This document shows positions 37,830-45,494 of a DNA stretch of 64,000 nt, piece after piece. Both the position numbers and the translations under genes were made by a program. The notes beneath the pieces are model-generated. The model did not search any database. It saw nothing but the letters and a program-made list of their open reading frames with translations, and was not told the origin of the DNA. Source of the stretch: Parvularcula dongshanensis (lineage in GTDB: Bacteria > Pseudomonadota > Alphaproteobacteria > Caulobacterales > Parvularculaceae); the NCBI RefSeq assembly GCF_014199615.1, contig NZ_JACHOB010000001.1:868001-932000 (forward strand), in the 5' to 3' direction. Each line of letters starts with the position of its first letter. Position 1 is the first letter of the stretch.

Positions 37830-38636
37830 TTACTGGCGGTTCAGATCGTTGCCGAGCGTCGGATCGTTCGGATCGTTCGCCCGCGTTCCGGCGTAACCCG
37901 CGTCGGCTTCGCCGATGCCGCTGCCCGCCGAGACATCCGACGTCGCCGACGAGTAGGTCTCGTCGGCGAAGTTCGCGCCGCTCGTCGCGCCCGGACGGTC
38001 CGACGACGCCGCGCCGTAGTCGCGCGAACCGGAATAGTCGCCCGAAGCTCCGTCGTCGTAGAGGTGGCCGGTCTGTTCCGAGGCGGCGGCCTTCAGCGTG
38101 CGCGTGATCGCGACGCCGGCGGCGAAGCAGCCTGCCAAGAACAGGCCCGGATGGTTGCGCGCCGCGTTGCGCGCGACGGCCTGGAGCTCGTTCGGCGACT
38201 TGTTCTCGATCGAGCGGCTGACGTCCTCGAGCTGGTTCGCGACGGTCGAGAAGGCGCGGGTCATCCACGACTCTTCCACCGCGTCGGAGGCGGCGCGCAG
38301 GTCACGCGCGGCGAGGCCGAGCGCACCGGTCGCTTGCGCCTTTCGGGTCTCCGCTTCCTCACGAGCGCGTTGCTGGGCGTTGCTCTTGAGCTCGGCAGCC
38401 GTCGAGCGGGCTTGGTCCTTCGCGCTGTCGAACTGCGCGTGCGCCTCGCCCGAGACTTCGTGCGCGACGTCACCCGCCGCACCCTTGGCCTCTTTCGCCT
38501 TCTGGGAGGCCGTCGTCTTCGCCTTGGACGCCGTGTGCTTCACTGCCTCCGCGGCGTCGCGAACGGCCGTCTCCGTCTCTGGCTTGACCAGTTTCTCTTT
38601 GGCGTCGTGCGCCTTGTCGTTCGTCGTATCGTCCAT
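37830..38636 (-). CDS. Amphipathic Ala/Lys-rich membrane-associated protein
   Basis: A 268-residue protein. Residues 1-110 are a long amphipathic Ala/Lys/Glu helix with apolipoprotein/LEA-like 11-residue periodicity (AVKHTASKAKTTASQKAKEA, KEAKGAAGDVAHEVSGEAHA). A short hydrophobic helix follows at about 165-180 (GLFLAGCFAAGVAI), and the last 85 residues are Gly/Ser/Asp/Tyr-rich and disordered. ATG 38636 follows AAGGAGC. It heads the operon with the holin-X and DUF3618 genes. LEA-like helices often protect membranes in desiccation or salt stress. Confidence 0.7.
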   Translation of the reverse strand: MDDTTNDKAHDAKEKLVKPETETAVRDAAEAVKHTASKAKTTASQKAKEAKGAAGDVAHEVSGEAHAQFDSAKDQARSTAAELKSNAQQRAREEAETRKAQATGALGLAARDLRAASDAVEESWMTRAFSTVANQLEDVSRSIENKSPNELQAVARNAARNHPGLFLAGCFAAGVAITRTLKAAASEQTGHLYDDGASGDYSGSRDYGAASSDRPGATSGANFADETYSSATSDVSAGSGIGEADAGYAGTRANDPNDPTLGNDLNRQ

Positions 38637-38706
38637 GACACGCTCCTTCGGTTGTCCTCGGGAGGAGCAGGGCGCGCGAAGGCGCACCCCCTCCTTGCGA
38701 TAGGGC

Positions 38707-38731
38707 AACACAGGCTCAGGGGCGCGGTTCC
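38707..38731 (-). promoter_or_regulatory. Near-consensus EcfG-type promoter of the envelope operon
   Basis: On the minus strand, GGAAC (38731-38727), 16 bases, TGTT (38710-38707), one base from CGTT. It lies about 70 bases before ATG 38636. Confidence 0.45.
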
Positions 38732-38796
38732 GCTCTTCGCTGCTACGCGCGTGAACGGACGGTCACGTCAGGGTGAGTAAAGCCGATTAAGGCAGC

Positions 38797-39765
38797 TTAA
38801 AGGGCGACTTCCGGCGAGAATTGGCCGTGCTTGCGGTAGCGGTAGAGGTAGCTGGGCAGCACGGCGTCCATCGCCGTCGGCGTGATGCCGAGGTCCGCGA
38901 ACGTGCCGACCTTGCCGGTCTCTCCTACGACGTTGTCGCGCTTCAGGAGCTTCACCTGATCGGCGCTCAGCGGGGCCTGAACGAAGGGCAGCTTCGCGGC
39001 GAGGTCGCCAGCCTGTCCCACCAGCCCCGCAATGGGGAAGGGTAGGGGGACGAGCGCCCGACGGCGCCCGGTGACGTGCAGGGTCAGCTGCATGAGCTCC
39101 TTGAACGTCATCACCTCGGGTCCGCCGAGCTCGAAGGTCTTGCCGCGATGGGCCGGGTCGGTGACGGCCGCCGCGACTGCGTCCGCGACGTCGTCGACGT
39201 AGACGGGCTGGAACCGCGTCTTGCCGCCGCCGATCAGGGGCAGCGCCGGGGAGAGGCGGGCGATGCCGGCGAAGCGGTTGAAGAAGGCGTCTTGCGGACC
39301 GAACACGATGGAGGGCCGCAGGATGACGGCCTCGGGGAAGACCTCGGCGACGAGCCGCTCCGCCTCGCCCTTCGTGCGGGCGTAGTCGCTGTCACTGTCC
39401 GCGTCCGCTCCGATGGCCGAGACGTGGACGAGGTCCCGAACGCCTGCGTCCGCCGCCGACTCCGCCACGATGCGGGCGCCGTCGCGTTGCGTGCCGTCGA
39501 ACGTGTTCTTGCCCACCTCGCCCAAGAGGCCGACGAGGTTGACGACGGCGTCGGCCCCCGCGACCGCGTCCTCGACCGAGCGGCGGTGGCGGACATTCGC
39601 CTGGAAGAGCTGCACCGTGCCGGGCACGCCGAAGACCTGAAGGTACTCGGCGAGGTGGGGCCTGCGGACCGCGGCGCGGACGCGCCAGCCGCGCGTGGTC
39701 AGCTCGCGCACGACGTGGCGTCCGAGGAAGCCCGAGGCGCCGAACACGGTGGCGAGCTTGGCCAT
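38797..39765 (-). CDS. NDUFA9-type NAD(P)-binding protein
   Basis: A 322-residue atypical SDR of the complex I NDUFA9/39-kDa family: TVFGASGFLGRHVVRELTTR with the GxxGxxG loop, ANVRHRRSVEDAVAGADAVV, the VSAIGAD strand in place of the catalytic triad, SDYARTKGEAERLV and LRPSIVFGPQDAFFNRFAG. Alphaproteobacterial members may assist complex I assembly or quinone biosynthesis; a nuo operon is not nearby. The 3' end lacks a clear terminator. Confidence 0.88.
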   Translation of the reverse strand: MAKLATVFGASGFLGRHVVRELTTRGWRVRAAVRRPHLAEYLQVFGVPGTVQLFQANVRHRRSVEDAVAGADAVVNLVGLLGEVGKNTFDGTQRDGARIVAESAADAGVRDLVHVSAIGADADSDSDYARTKGEAERLVAEVFPEAVILRPSIVFGPQDAFFNRFAGIARLSPALPLIGGGKTRFQPVYVDDVADAVAAAVTDPAHRGKTFELGGPEVMTFKELMQLTLHVTGRRRALVPLPFPIAGLVGQAGDLAAKLPFVQAPLSADQVKLLKRDNVVGETGKVGTFADLGITPTAMDAVLPSYLYRYRKHGQFSPEVAL

Positions 39766-39864
39766 GATCTGTCTCCGCGATGCTAGGCGCCCGTTAGCGG
39801 GGCGGGGCGCGCTTGTGTAGCCCCAGGGCTCGCGGGCAGTGCGGCAGGGGGCTAGGTGGGGCCC

Positions 39865-41292
39865 ATGACAGGACCGACCGCGCCGAGCCCCGAACACATC
39901 AACGCACTGACCGAGCGCGCTGGACCCAGGGCGCTCGTCGAGGGCCCGGACCGCGAGGCGCACCTCACCGAGTGGCGCGGACGCTGGCGGGGGGAGACGC
40001 CGCTGATCCTGGCACCCGGCAGCACCGAGGCGGTCGGCGCCGTCCTCGCCTACGCCTATGAGAACGGCATCGCGATCGTGCCGCAGGGCGGGAACACTGG
40101 CCTCGTCGGCGGACAGGTGCCGAACGGCGAGGTGCTGGTCTCGACGAAGCGCCTTCGCAAGGTTCGCGAGGTCTCGCCCGAGGGCGGCACGCTGACGGCC
40201 GAGGCGGGGGTGACGCTCGCCGAGGTCCAGGCTGCGGCCGAAGAGGCCGGTCGGCTCTTCCCCCTCTCGATCGGCTCCGAGGGCACCGCGAATGTGGGCG
40301 GGATCCTGTCGACCAATGCGGGTGGGGTCTCGGTCCTCCGCTACGGCAACGCGCGCGACCTCACCTTGGGGATCGAGGCGGTCCTGCCGGACGGCCGGAT
40401 CTGGCACGGGCTGAACGCGCTGCGAAAGAACAATACGGGCTACGACCTCAAGCAGCTCTTCATCGGCGGTGAGGGAACGCTCGGCCTCATCACGGCCGCC
40501 GTTCTGCGCCTCCACCCTGCGCCGCGCGAGCGGGTGACCGCCTTCCTCAGCGTGCCGAGCGCCGAGGCGGCGGTGGAACTCCTCGCGCTGACGCAGGAGC
40601 GGTCGGGCGGTCAGGTGACCTCCTTCGAGCTGATGAACGGCGCGACGGTCGACCTCGTGCTCGAACACTTCTCCGACCTCCACCGCCCGGTCGGCGAGGC
40701 GTCGCCTGCCTACGTCCTGACCGAGCTGACCGCCGGGACGGAAGGCACGCTACGCGCGGTCGCGGAGGGCCTGTTGGAAGAGGCCTTCGAGCGGGGGCTC
40801 GTGACGGACGGCACGATCGCCGAGACGCTGGCGCAGGCTGAAGGCCTCTGGGCGATCCGCCACAACGCGTCGGAGGCCATGAAGAACGACCCGACCTACT
40901 GCGTGAAGTGCGACGTCTCCGTGCCGGTCGCGCGCGTGCCGGCGTTCCTCGAGGAGGCGGACGCGTCGGTGGAGGCCTTGGTGCCGGGCGCGCGCGTCAT
41001 CGCCTTCGGGCACATGGGCGACGGCAACATCCACTACGACGTGCTCGGTCCCGAAGGCGCCGACGATGCCGCGTGGCGGCAGAGGGCGAGCGAGATCGAA
41101 CGCCGCGTCCATGACGTCGTGGTCGCGCATGAAGGCTCGATCTCCGCAGAGCACGGCATCGGCCAGCTCAAGCGGGACGAACTCGCCGAGCGGAAGAGCC
41201 CGGTCGAGATCGCTCTGATGCGGGCGGTCAAGCAGGCCTTCGATCCCAAAGGCCTGATGAACCCCGGCAAGCTCCTGTCGCCCGAAGCCTAG
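39865..41292 (+). CDS. FAD-binding oxidoreductase, GlcD / D-2-hydroxyglutarate dehydrogenase type
   Basis: A 475-residue flavoprotein of the VAO/PCMH family that oxidises D-2-hydroxyacids. The FAD-binding PP-loop is VPQGGNTGLVGGQVP, with IGSEGTANVGGILSTNAGG and YDLKQLFIGGEGTLGLITAA; the C-terminal domain ends GSISAEHGIGQLKRDELAER and FDPKGLMNPGKLL, with metal-binding His in GHMGDGNIHYDV. ATG 39865 is preferred over GTG 39856 as AGGTGGG precedes it. D-2-hydroxyglutarate or D-lactate are the likely substrates. Confidence 0.88.
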   Translation: MTGPTAPSPEHINALTERAGPRALVEGPDREAHLTEWRGRWRGETPLILAPGSTEAVGAVLAYAYENGIAIVPQGGNTGLVGGQVPNGEVLVSTKRLRKVREVSPEGGTLTAEAGVTLAEVQAAAEEAGRLFPLSIGSEGTANVGGILSTNAGGVSVLRYGNARDLTLGIEAVLPDGRIWHGLNALRKNNTGYDLKQLFIGGEGTLGLITAAVLRLHPAPRERVTAFLSVPSAEAAVELLALTQERSGGQVTSFELMNGATVDLVLEHFSDLHRPVGEASPAYVLTELTAGTEGTLRAVAEGLLEEAFERGLVTDGTIAETLAQAEGLWAIRHNASEAMKNDPTYCVKCDVSVPVARVPAFLEEADASVEALVPGARVIAFGHMGDGNIHYDVLGPEGADDAAWRQRASEIERRVHDVVVAHEGSISAEHGIGQLKRDELAERKSPVEIALMRAVKQAFDPKGLMNPGKLLSPEA

Positions 41293-42764
41293 GCGGCCTT
41301 CGCGGCGTCGTCGCGCAAGATGAAGGCCGGCACGTGGTCGCCGAAGCCCACCACCCTGTCGCCATGGCTCATCGCCGGGCCGTCGTCGCGGCGCGACCGG
41401 CCACGGCCGCCGCGAGAAGAGCGGCGATCGTCGTCGCGCTTGTCCGTCTTGCGCGGTTCGTCCTTCGGCGCTTCGGCGGCGGCTTCGGACTTCTCCTCGA
41501 CCTTTTCAGGCTTCGGCTCCTCCGCGACCTTCTCGTCCGCAGGCTTCTTCCGGCTGCGGCTCCTGGTGCCGGACTTGGCGAGCTCGCTGCGCTTGCGCCG
41601 AGGCTTCTCCTCGACTTCGACCGTCTCGAAGAAGTCGCCGAGGTCGGCCTCCTCGATGCCTTCCTGGCTCGTCGTCTTGAGGACGGCGTCGAACTGCTTG
41701 GTGTCGTTCGGCGTCACCAGCATCACCGCCGTGCCCTTGCGGCCCGCGCGGCCCGTCCGGCCGATCCTGTGGACGTAGTCGTCGGAGTTCACCGGTACGT
41801 CGAAGTTGAAGACGTGAGAGACCTCGGGGATGTCCAGGCCTCGGGCCGCGACGTCCGAGGCGATCAGCAGCTTCAGCTCGCCGTCGCGGAACGCCTTCAG
41901 CGTCTCCATGCGGAACGCCTGCGCCAAGTCGCCGTGGATCGGCCGCGCGTCGTAGCCGTGCTTCTGCAGCGACTTCGCGACGACGTCGACGTTCCGCTTG
42001 CGGTTGCAGAAGACGATGCCGTTCTGAAGGTTCTCCGCGTCGTCGATGACCTTGCGCAGGGTCGCGCGCTTCAGCGCGTCGCCGCCCTGCGGCATCTTCA
42101 CGATCAGCTGCCGGATGGTCTCGGCGGTCTGGGCCGGGCGGCTGACCTCGACCCGCGTCGGCGCGGAGAGGAACTGGTTCGTGATCCGCGTGATCTCGTC
42201 GGGCATCGTCGCGGAGAAGAACAGCGTCTGCCGCGTGAAGGGCAGGAGGTTGAAGATCCGCTCGAGGTCCGGAATGAAGCCCATGTCAAGCATGCGGTCT
42301 GCCTCGTCGACGACCATCACCTCGATGCCGGTCAGCAAGAGCTTGCCGCGCTCGTGGTGGTCGAGGAGGCGGCCGGGCGTCGCGACGAGGACGTCGACGC
42401 CGCGCGTCAACTTCATCTCCTGGTCCTTGAACGACACGCCGCCGATCAGGAGCGCCATGGAGAGCTTGTGGTACTTGCCGTACTTCTCGAAGCTCTCAGC
42501 CACCTGCATAGCGAGTTCGCGCGTCGGCGCGAGGACCAGGCTGCGCGGCATGCGCGCCTTGGCCCTGCCCTTGGAGAGGCGGTGGATCATCGGGATGGTG
42601 AAGGCGGCGGTCTTGCCCGTGCCCGTCTGCGCGATGCCGAGGACGTCGCGTCCTTGCAGCGCTTCGGGGATCGCCTTCGCCTGGATGGGAGTCGGCTCGT
42701 CGTAGCCGGCGTCCATGACCCCTTGCAGGGTCTTCGGCTCGAGGCCGAGATCAACAAACTTCAT
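41289..42764 (-). CDS. rhlE: DEAD-box RNA helicase (RhlE type)
   Basis: A 491-residue ATP-dependent RNA helicase. Motifs in order: Q motif and PTPIQAKAIP, Walker A AQTGTGKTAAF, PTRELAMQ, TPGRLLD, DEAD as VVDEADRMLDMGF, SAT in FFSATMP, and HRIGRTGRAGRKG. The last 120 residues are a Lys/Glu/Arg-rich disordered tail (SRSRKKPADEKVAEEPKPEK) with an RG-rich patch for RNA contact. It converges with the FAD oxidoreductase, overlapping by 4 bases. Roles in ribosome assembly, cold adaptation or the degradosome are usual. Confidence 0.92.
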   Translation of the reverse strand: MKFVDLGLEPKTLQGVMDAGYDEPTPIQAKAIPEALQGRDVLGIAQTGTGKTAAFTIPMIHRLSKGRAKARMPRSLVLAPTRELAMQVAESFEKYGKYHKLSMALLIGGVSFKDQEMKLTRGVDVLVATPGRLLDHHERGKLLLTGIEVMVVDEADRMLDMGFIPDLERIFNLLPFTRQTLFFSATMPDEITRITNQFLSAPTRVEVSRPAQTAETIRQLIVKMPQGGDALKRATLRKVIDDAENLQNGIVFCNRKRNVDVVAKSLQKHGYDARPIHGDLAQAFRMETLKAFRDGELKLLIASDVAARGLDIPEVSHVFNFDVPVNSDDYVHRIGRTGRAGRKGTAVMLVTPNDTKQFDAVLKTTSQEGIEEADLGDFFETVEVEEKPRRKRSELAKSGTRSRSRKKPADEKVAEEPKPEKVEEKSEAAAEAPKDEPRKTDKRDDDRRSSRGGRGRSRRDDGPAMSHGDRVVGFGDHVPAFILRDDAAKAA

Positions 42765-43058
42765 GAGTGCCTTAGTGCTTGGTAGGTCTGAGGAGTCTTG
42801 CGTGAGTTGCGCGCCGCAAGCCGTCAGGCCACGAAGCGCAGGGCGGTCTGTCCTGCCTCGCCAGGGGGGCGACCCTGTACGGAAGTCTGGACGCGAGGCT
42901 GCGTGTTACGCCCTGATCTCCGCCTCGGCAGAATCGGCACCGCGCCTTCGCGACTGCGAGGTAAGCAGGGCGCGTGCCAAAGACAAGACGCCGTCTCGGG
43001 TTAAAGACGATCGGCAACCCAACGTGACCAAATCGCCACGATCGGGCATAGCATAGGG

Positions 43059-43970
43059 ATGAGCGGACTTCCGACGGGCGTGCCCTGTTCCGATACGACG
43101 GTCGAGGTCGCGGGCCTGCGCCTGGCCGTCCGAATCTGGGGCGATGAGGCGAAGCCGCCCGTCCTCCTTCAGCACGGTCTCAAGGATACGGGCGCGAGCT
43201 GGGATTGGACCGTCGCCACGCTCGTGGACCGCTATTGCCTCGTCGTACCGGAGCTGCGCGGTCACGGGCGGTCGGCCCACGTGCCGGGCGGCGGCTATGG
43301 CGACGACGACTACCTTGCGGACTTCGCCGCGGTGAACGAGTGGGCGGAAGGCCGCTGGCCGGGGCCGATCGCGCTCGTCGGCCACTCGGCAGGCGGCAAC
43401 GTCGCGCTTCGCTACGCCGCCGCCTTTCCGCAGAGGGTCTCGAGGCTCTGCGTCATCGAAGGTCTCGGCTTCTCGCAGGAGGCCTACGATCGCGTGACTG
43501 CGGCGCCCTGGGCTGCGCGCCTGCGGAAGGAGACCGAGGCGCGGCTCGCGCGGGGCCGCCGGCCGCGGCGGGTGTTCGCGGATGAGGAGGAGGCGATCGC
43601 ACGGTTCGGTGCGCTCCACCCCCGATTGAGCGCCGCGCAGGCTCGCCACCTTGCCAAGGCCGCCCTGCGGCGAGGACCGGAGGGATGGACGTGGCGGCAC
43701 GACCCGCTCGTCGCCTTCGCCACGGTCCGGCCGACCCCGCCCGCCGACTACCTGCCGCTCTACGCAGCGATCCGCTGTCCCGTGCTCCTGGCCTACGGGA
43801 CGGACAGCTGGGCCAGCGATCCGGAGGCCGATGGACGCATGGCGGCGTTCGGCGAGGTTTCTCTGCGCCGCTACGCGGGGGCCGGGCACTGGCCGCATCA
43901 GGACCAGCCGGACGCGTTCGGGGCGGACCTTCGCCGCTTCTTGGAGAAGGGGGCTGCGGCCGGGCGTTGA
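43059..43970 (+). CDS. Alpha/beta hydrolase
   Basis: A 303-residue alpha/beta hydrolase. LLQHGLKDTGASWDW is the oxyanion strand, VVPELRGHGRS follows, LVGHSAGGNVALRYA holds the nucleophile Ser, LAYGTDSWASD the acidic residue and YAGAGHWPHQDQP the His, so the triad is complete. There is no signal peptide. The ribosome binding site is poor (AGGG only one base before ATG). Epoxide hydrolase-like or esterase activity is possible; context gives no substrate. Confidence 0.85.
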   Translation: MSGLPTGVPCSDTTVEVAGLRLAVRIWGDEAKPPVLLQHGLKDTGASWDWTVATLVDRYCLVVPELRGHGRSAHVPGGGYGDDDYLADFAAVNEWAEGRWPGPIALVGHSAGGNVALRYAAAFPQRVSRLCVIEGLGFSQEAYDRVTAAPWAARLRKETEARLARGRRPRRVFADEEEAIARFGALHPRLSAAQARHLAKAALRRGPEGWTWRHDPLVAFATVRPTPPADYLPLYAAIRCPVLLAYGTDSWASDPEADGRMAAFGEVSLRRYAGAGHWPHQDQPDAFGADLRRFLEKGAAAGR

Positions 43971-44014
43971 AGAAAGCCGTGCGGGGCGCGAAGCGGTCGG
44001 TCCGGAGGCCCCTC

Positions 44015-45037
44015 ATGACCACTGCCCGCGAGATCCACCTGACGCGCTACCCGGAAGGGAAGCCGACGCTCGATATCTTCGAGACCGTCGAGCGCGACTT
44101 GCCCGCGCCCAAGGAGGGGGAGGTCCTCGCCGAGACGCTCTACCTCTCCGTCGATCCCTACATGCGCGGCCGCATGCGGCCGGACGTGAAGAGCTACATT
44201 CCGCCCTTCGCGCTGGACGAGCCGCTCGACGGCGGCGCGGTCGGGCGGGTGCTCGAATCGAAGGTCGACGGCTTCGCGCCCGGCGACCTCGTCGTCGCGC
44301 AAGGGGGGCTCGGCTGGCGCAGCCACGGCGTCGTTCCGGCGGGCGCGCTTCGGAAGATCGACCCGAGCCTCGCGCCGCCCTCCGCCTTCTTGGGCGTCCT
44401 CGGCATGCCGGGGCTGACCGCTTGGGCCGGGCTGACGCAGCTCATCCGGCCCAAGGCCGGCGAGACGCTCTACGTGTCGGGCGCGGCGGGCGCGGTGGGC
44501 TCGCTGGTCTGCCAGCTGGGCAAGCAGAAAGGGCTTCGCGTGATCGGCTCGGCCGGCACGAAGGAGAAGCGCGACTGGCTGGTCCGGGAGGCGAGGTGCG
44601 ACGCTGCGGTCGGCTACAAGGAGCACGACGCCGCCTCGCTGACGACCGCGTTGCGGGACCTCGCGCCGAAGGGGATCGACGGCTACTTCGAGAACGTCGG
44701 CGGGATGCAGCTCGAGGCCGTCCTCAACTGCATCAACGATCGCGGCCGCATCGCGCTTTGCGGGCTCATCTCGCAGTACAACGCGACCGAGGCGCCTGCC
44801 GGTCCTTCGAACTTCGCGAACCTGCTGACCCGGCAAGTGCTGATGGAAGGCTTCATCGTCACCCGCTTCATGGACAGGACGGAAGAGTTCCTCAGCGAGG
44901 TCGCGCCGCTCGTCGCCGCCGGGCGGGTCAAGCACGAGGAGACGGTCTATGAGGGCCTGGACCGAGCGCCCGCCGCTTTCGTCGGCCTCTTCGAGGGGAC
45001 GAACACCGGCAAGATGGTGGTGAAGGTAGCCGAGTAG
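44015..45037 (+). CDS. NADP-dependent oxidoreductase (CurA/leukotriene B4 dehydrogenase type)
   Basis: A 340-residue zinc-free medium-chain reductase. Family marks are [13 protein letters not shown] near the start, [14 protein letters not shown], the NADPH loop [20 protein letters not shown] and [19 protein letters not shown], ending [12 protein letters not shown]. It reduces activated C=C bonds in enones and enals, so detoxification of lipid aldehydes is a likely role. ATG 44015 follows GGAGG. It begins 44 bases after the hydrolase and may share its transcript. Confidence 0.9.
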   Translation: MTTAREIHLTRYPEGKPTLDIFETVERDLPAPKEGEVLAETLYLSVDPYMRGRMRPDVKSYIPPFALDEPLDGGAVGRVLESKVDGFAPGDLVVAQGGLGWRSHGVVPAGALRKIDPSLAPPSAFLGVLGMPGLTAWAGLTQLIRPKAGETLYVSGAAGAVGSLVCQLGKQKGLRVIGSAGTKEKRDWLVREARCDAAVGYKEHDAASLTTALRDLAPKGIDGYFENVGGMQLEAVLNCINDRGRIALCGLISQYNATEAPAGPSNFANLLTRQVLMEGFIVTRFMDRTEEFLSEVAPLVAAGRVKHEETVYEGLDRAPAAFVGLFEGTNTGKMVVKVAE

Positions 45038-45122
45038 AGCGAAACGATCGCGGCCCTGCGCCGCCTTGCGCTTGGGCGCCGACGCCTCTACGTGCCTTGT
45101 TCCCAGAGATTCCGGAGACCTT

Positions 45123-45488
45123 ATGGCCCGCGTCACCGTCGAGGATTGCATCGACAAGGTCGACAACCGTTTCGACCTCGTCCTCCTGGCCGCTCACCGC
45201 GCCCGCCTGATCGGCTCGGGCGCGCCGCTCACCGTCGACCGCGACCGTGACAAGAACCCGGTCGTGGCCCTGCGCGAGATCGCGGACGAGAAGATCACCT
45301 CCAAGGAGATCGCCGACGACCTCGTCACCTCGCTGCAGACGCAGCTGGACGTCGACGAGCCGGAAGAGGCCGAAGGCCTGGCGGCGGCGAAGGCCGACCT
45401 GCCCGAGCACGATACCGTCTCCGAGGAAGACCTCCTCAAGGCGCTTCAGTCGACGGGCATGGCGCCGATCTCGCCCTCGAACAAGTGA
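45123..45488 (+). CDS. rpoZ: RNA polymerase omega subunit
   Basis: A 121-residue omega subunit that helps assemble beta' and is needed for one ppGpp site. The start [20 protein letters not shown] and [11 protein letters not shown], then [16 protein letters not shown], are diagnostic. A longer acidic tail follows, as is common in alphaproteobacteria. It opens the conserved block and precedes rsh by 6 bases, placing omega next to the ppGpp synthetase that acts through it. Confidence 0.95.
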   Translation: MARVTVEDCIDKVDNRFDLVLLAAHRARLIGSGAPLTVDRDRDKNPVVALREIADEKITSKEIADDLVTSLQTQLDVDEPEEAEGLAAAKADLPEHDTVSEEDLLKALQSTGMAPISPSNK

Positions 45489-45494
45489 CACCCT

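Noticed and set aside
38787-38800. TTAA-N6-TTAA resembling a CtrA site
   Set aside because: The CtrA consensus needs a 7-base spacer; here it is 6 and one half lies in the coding end of the NDUFA9-type gene.
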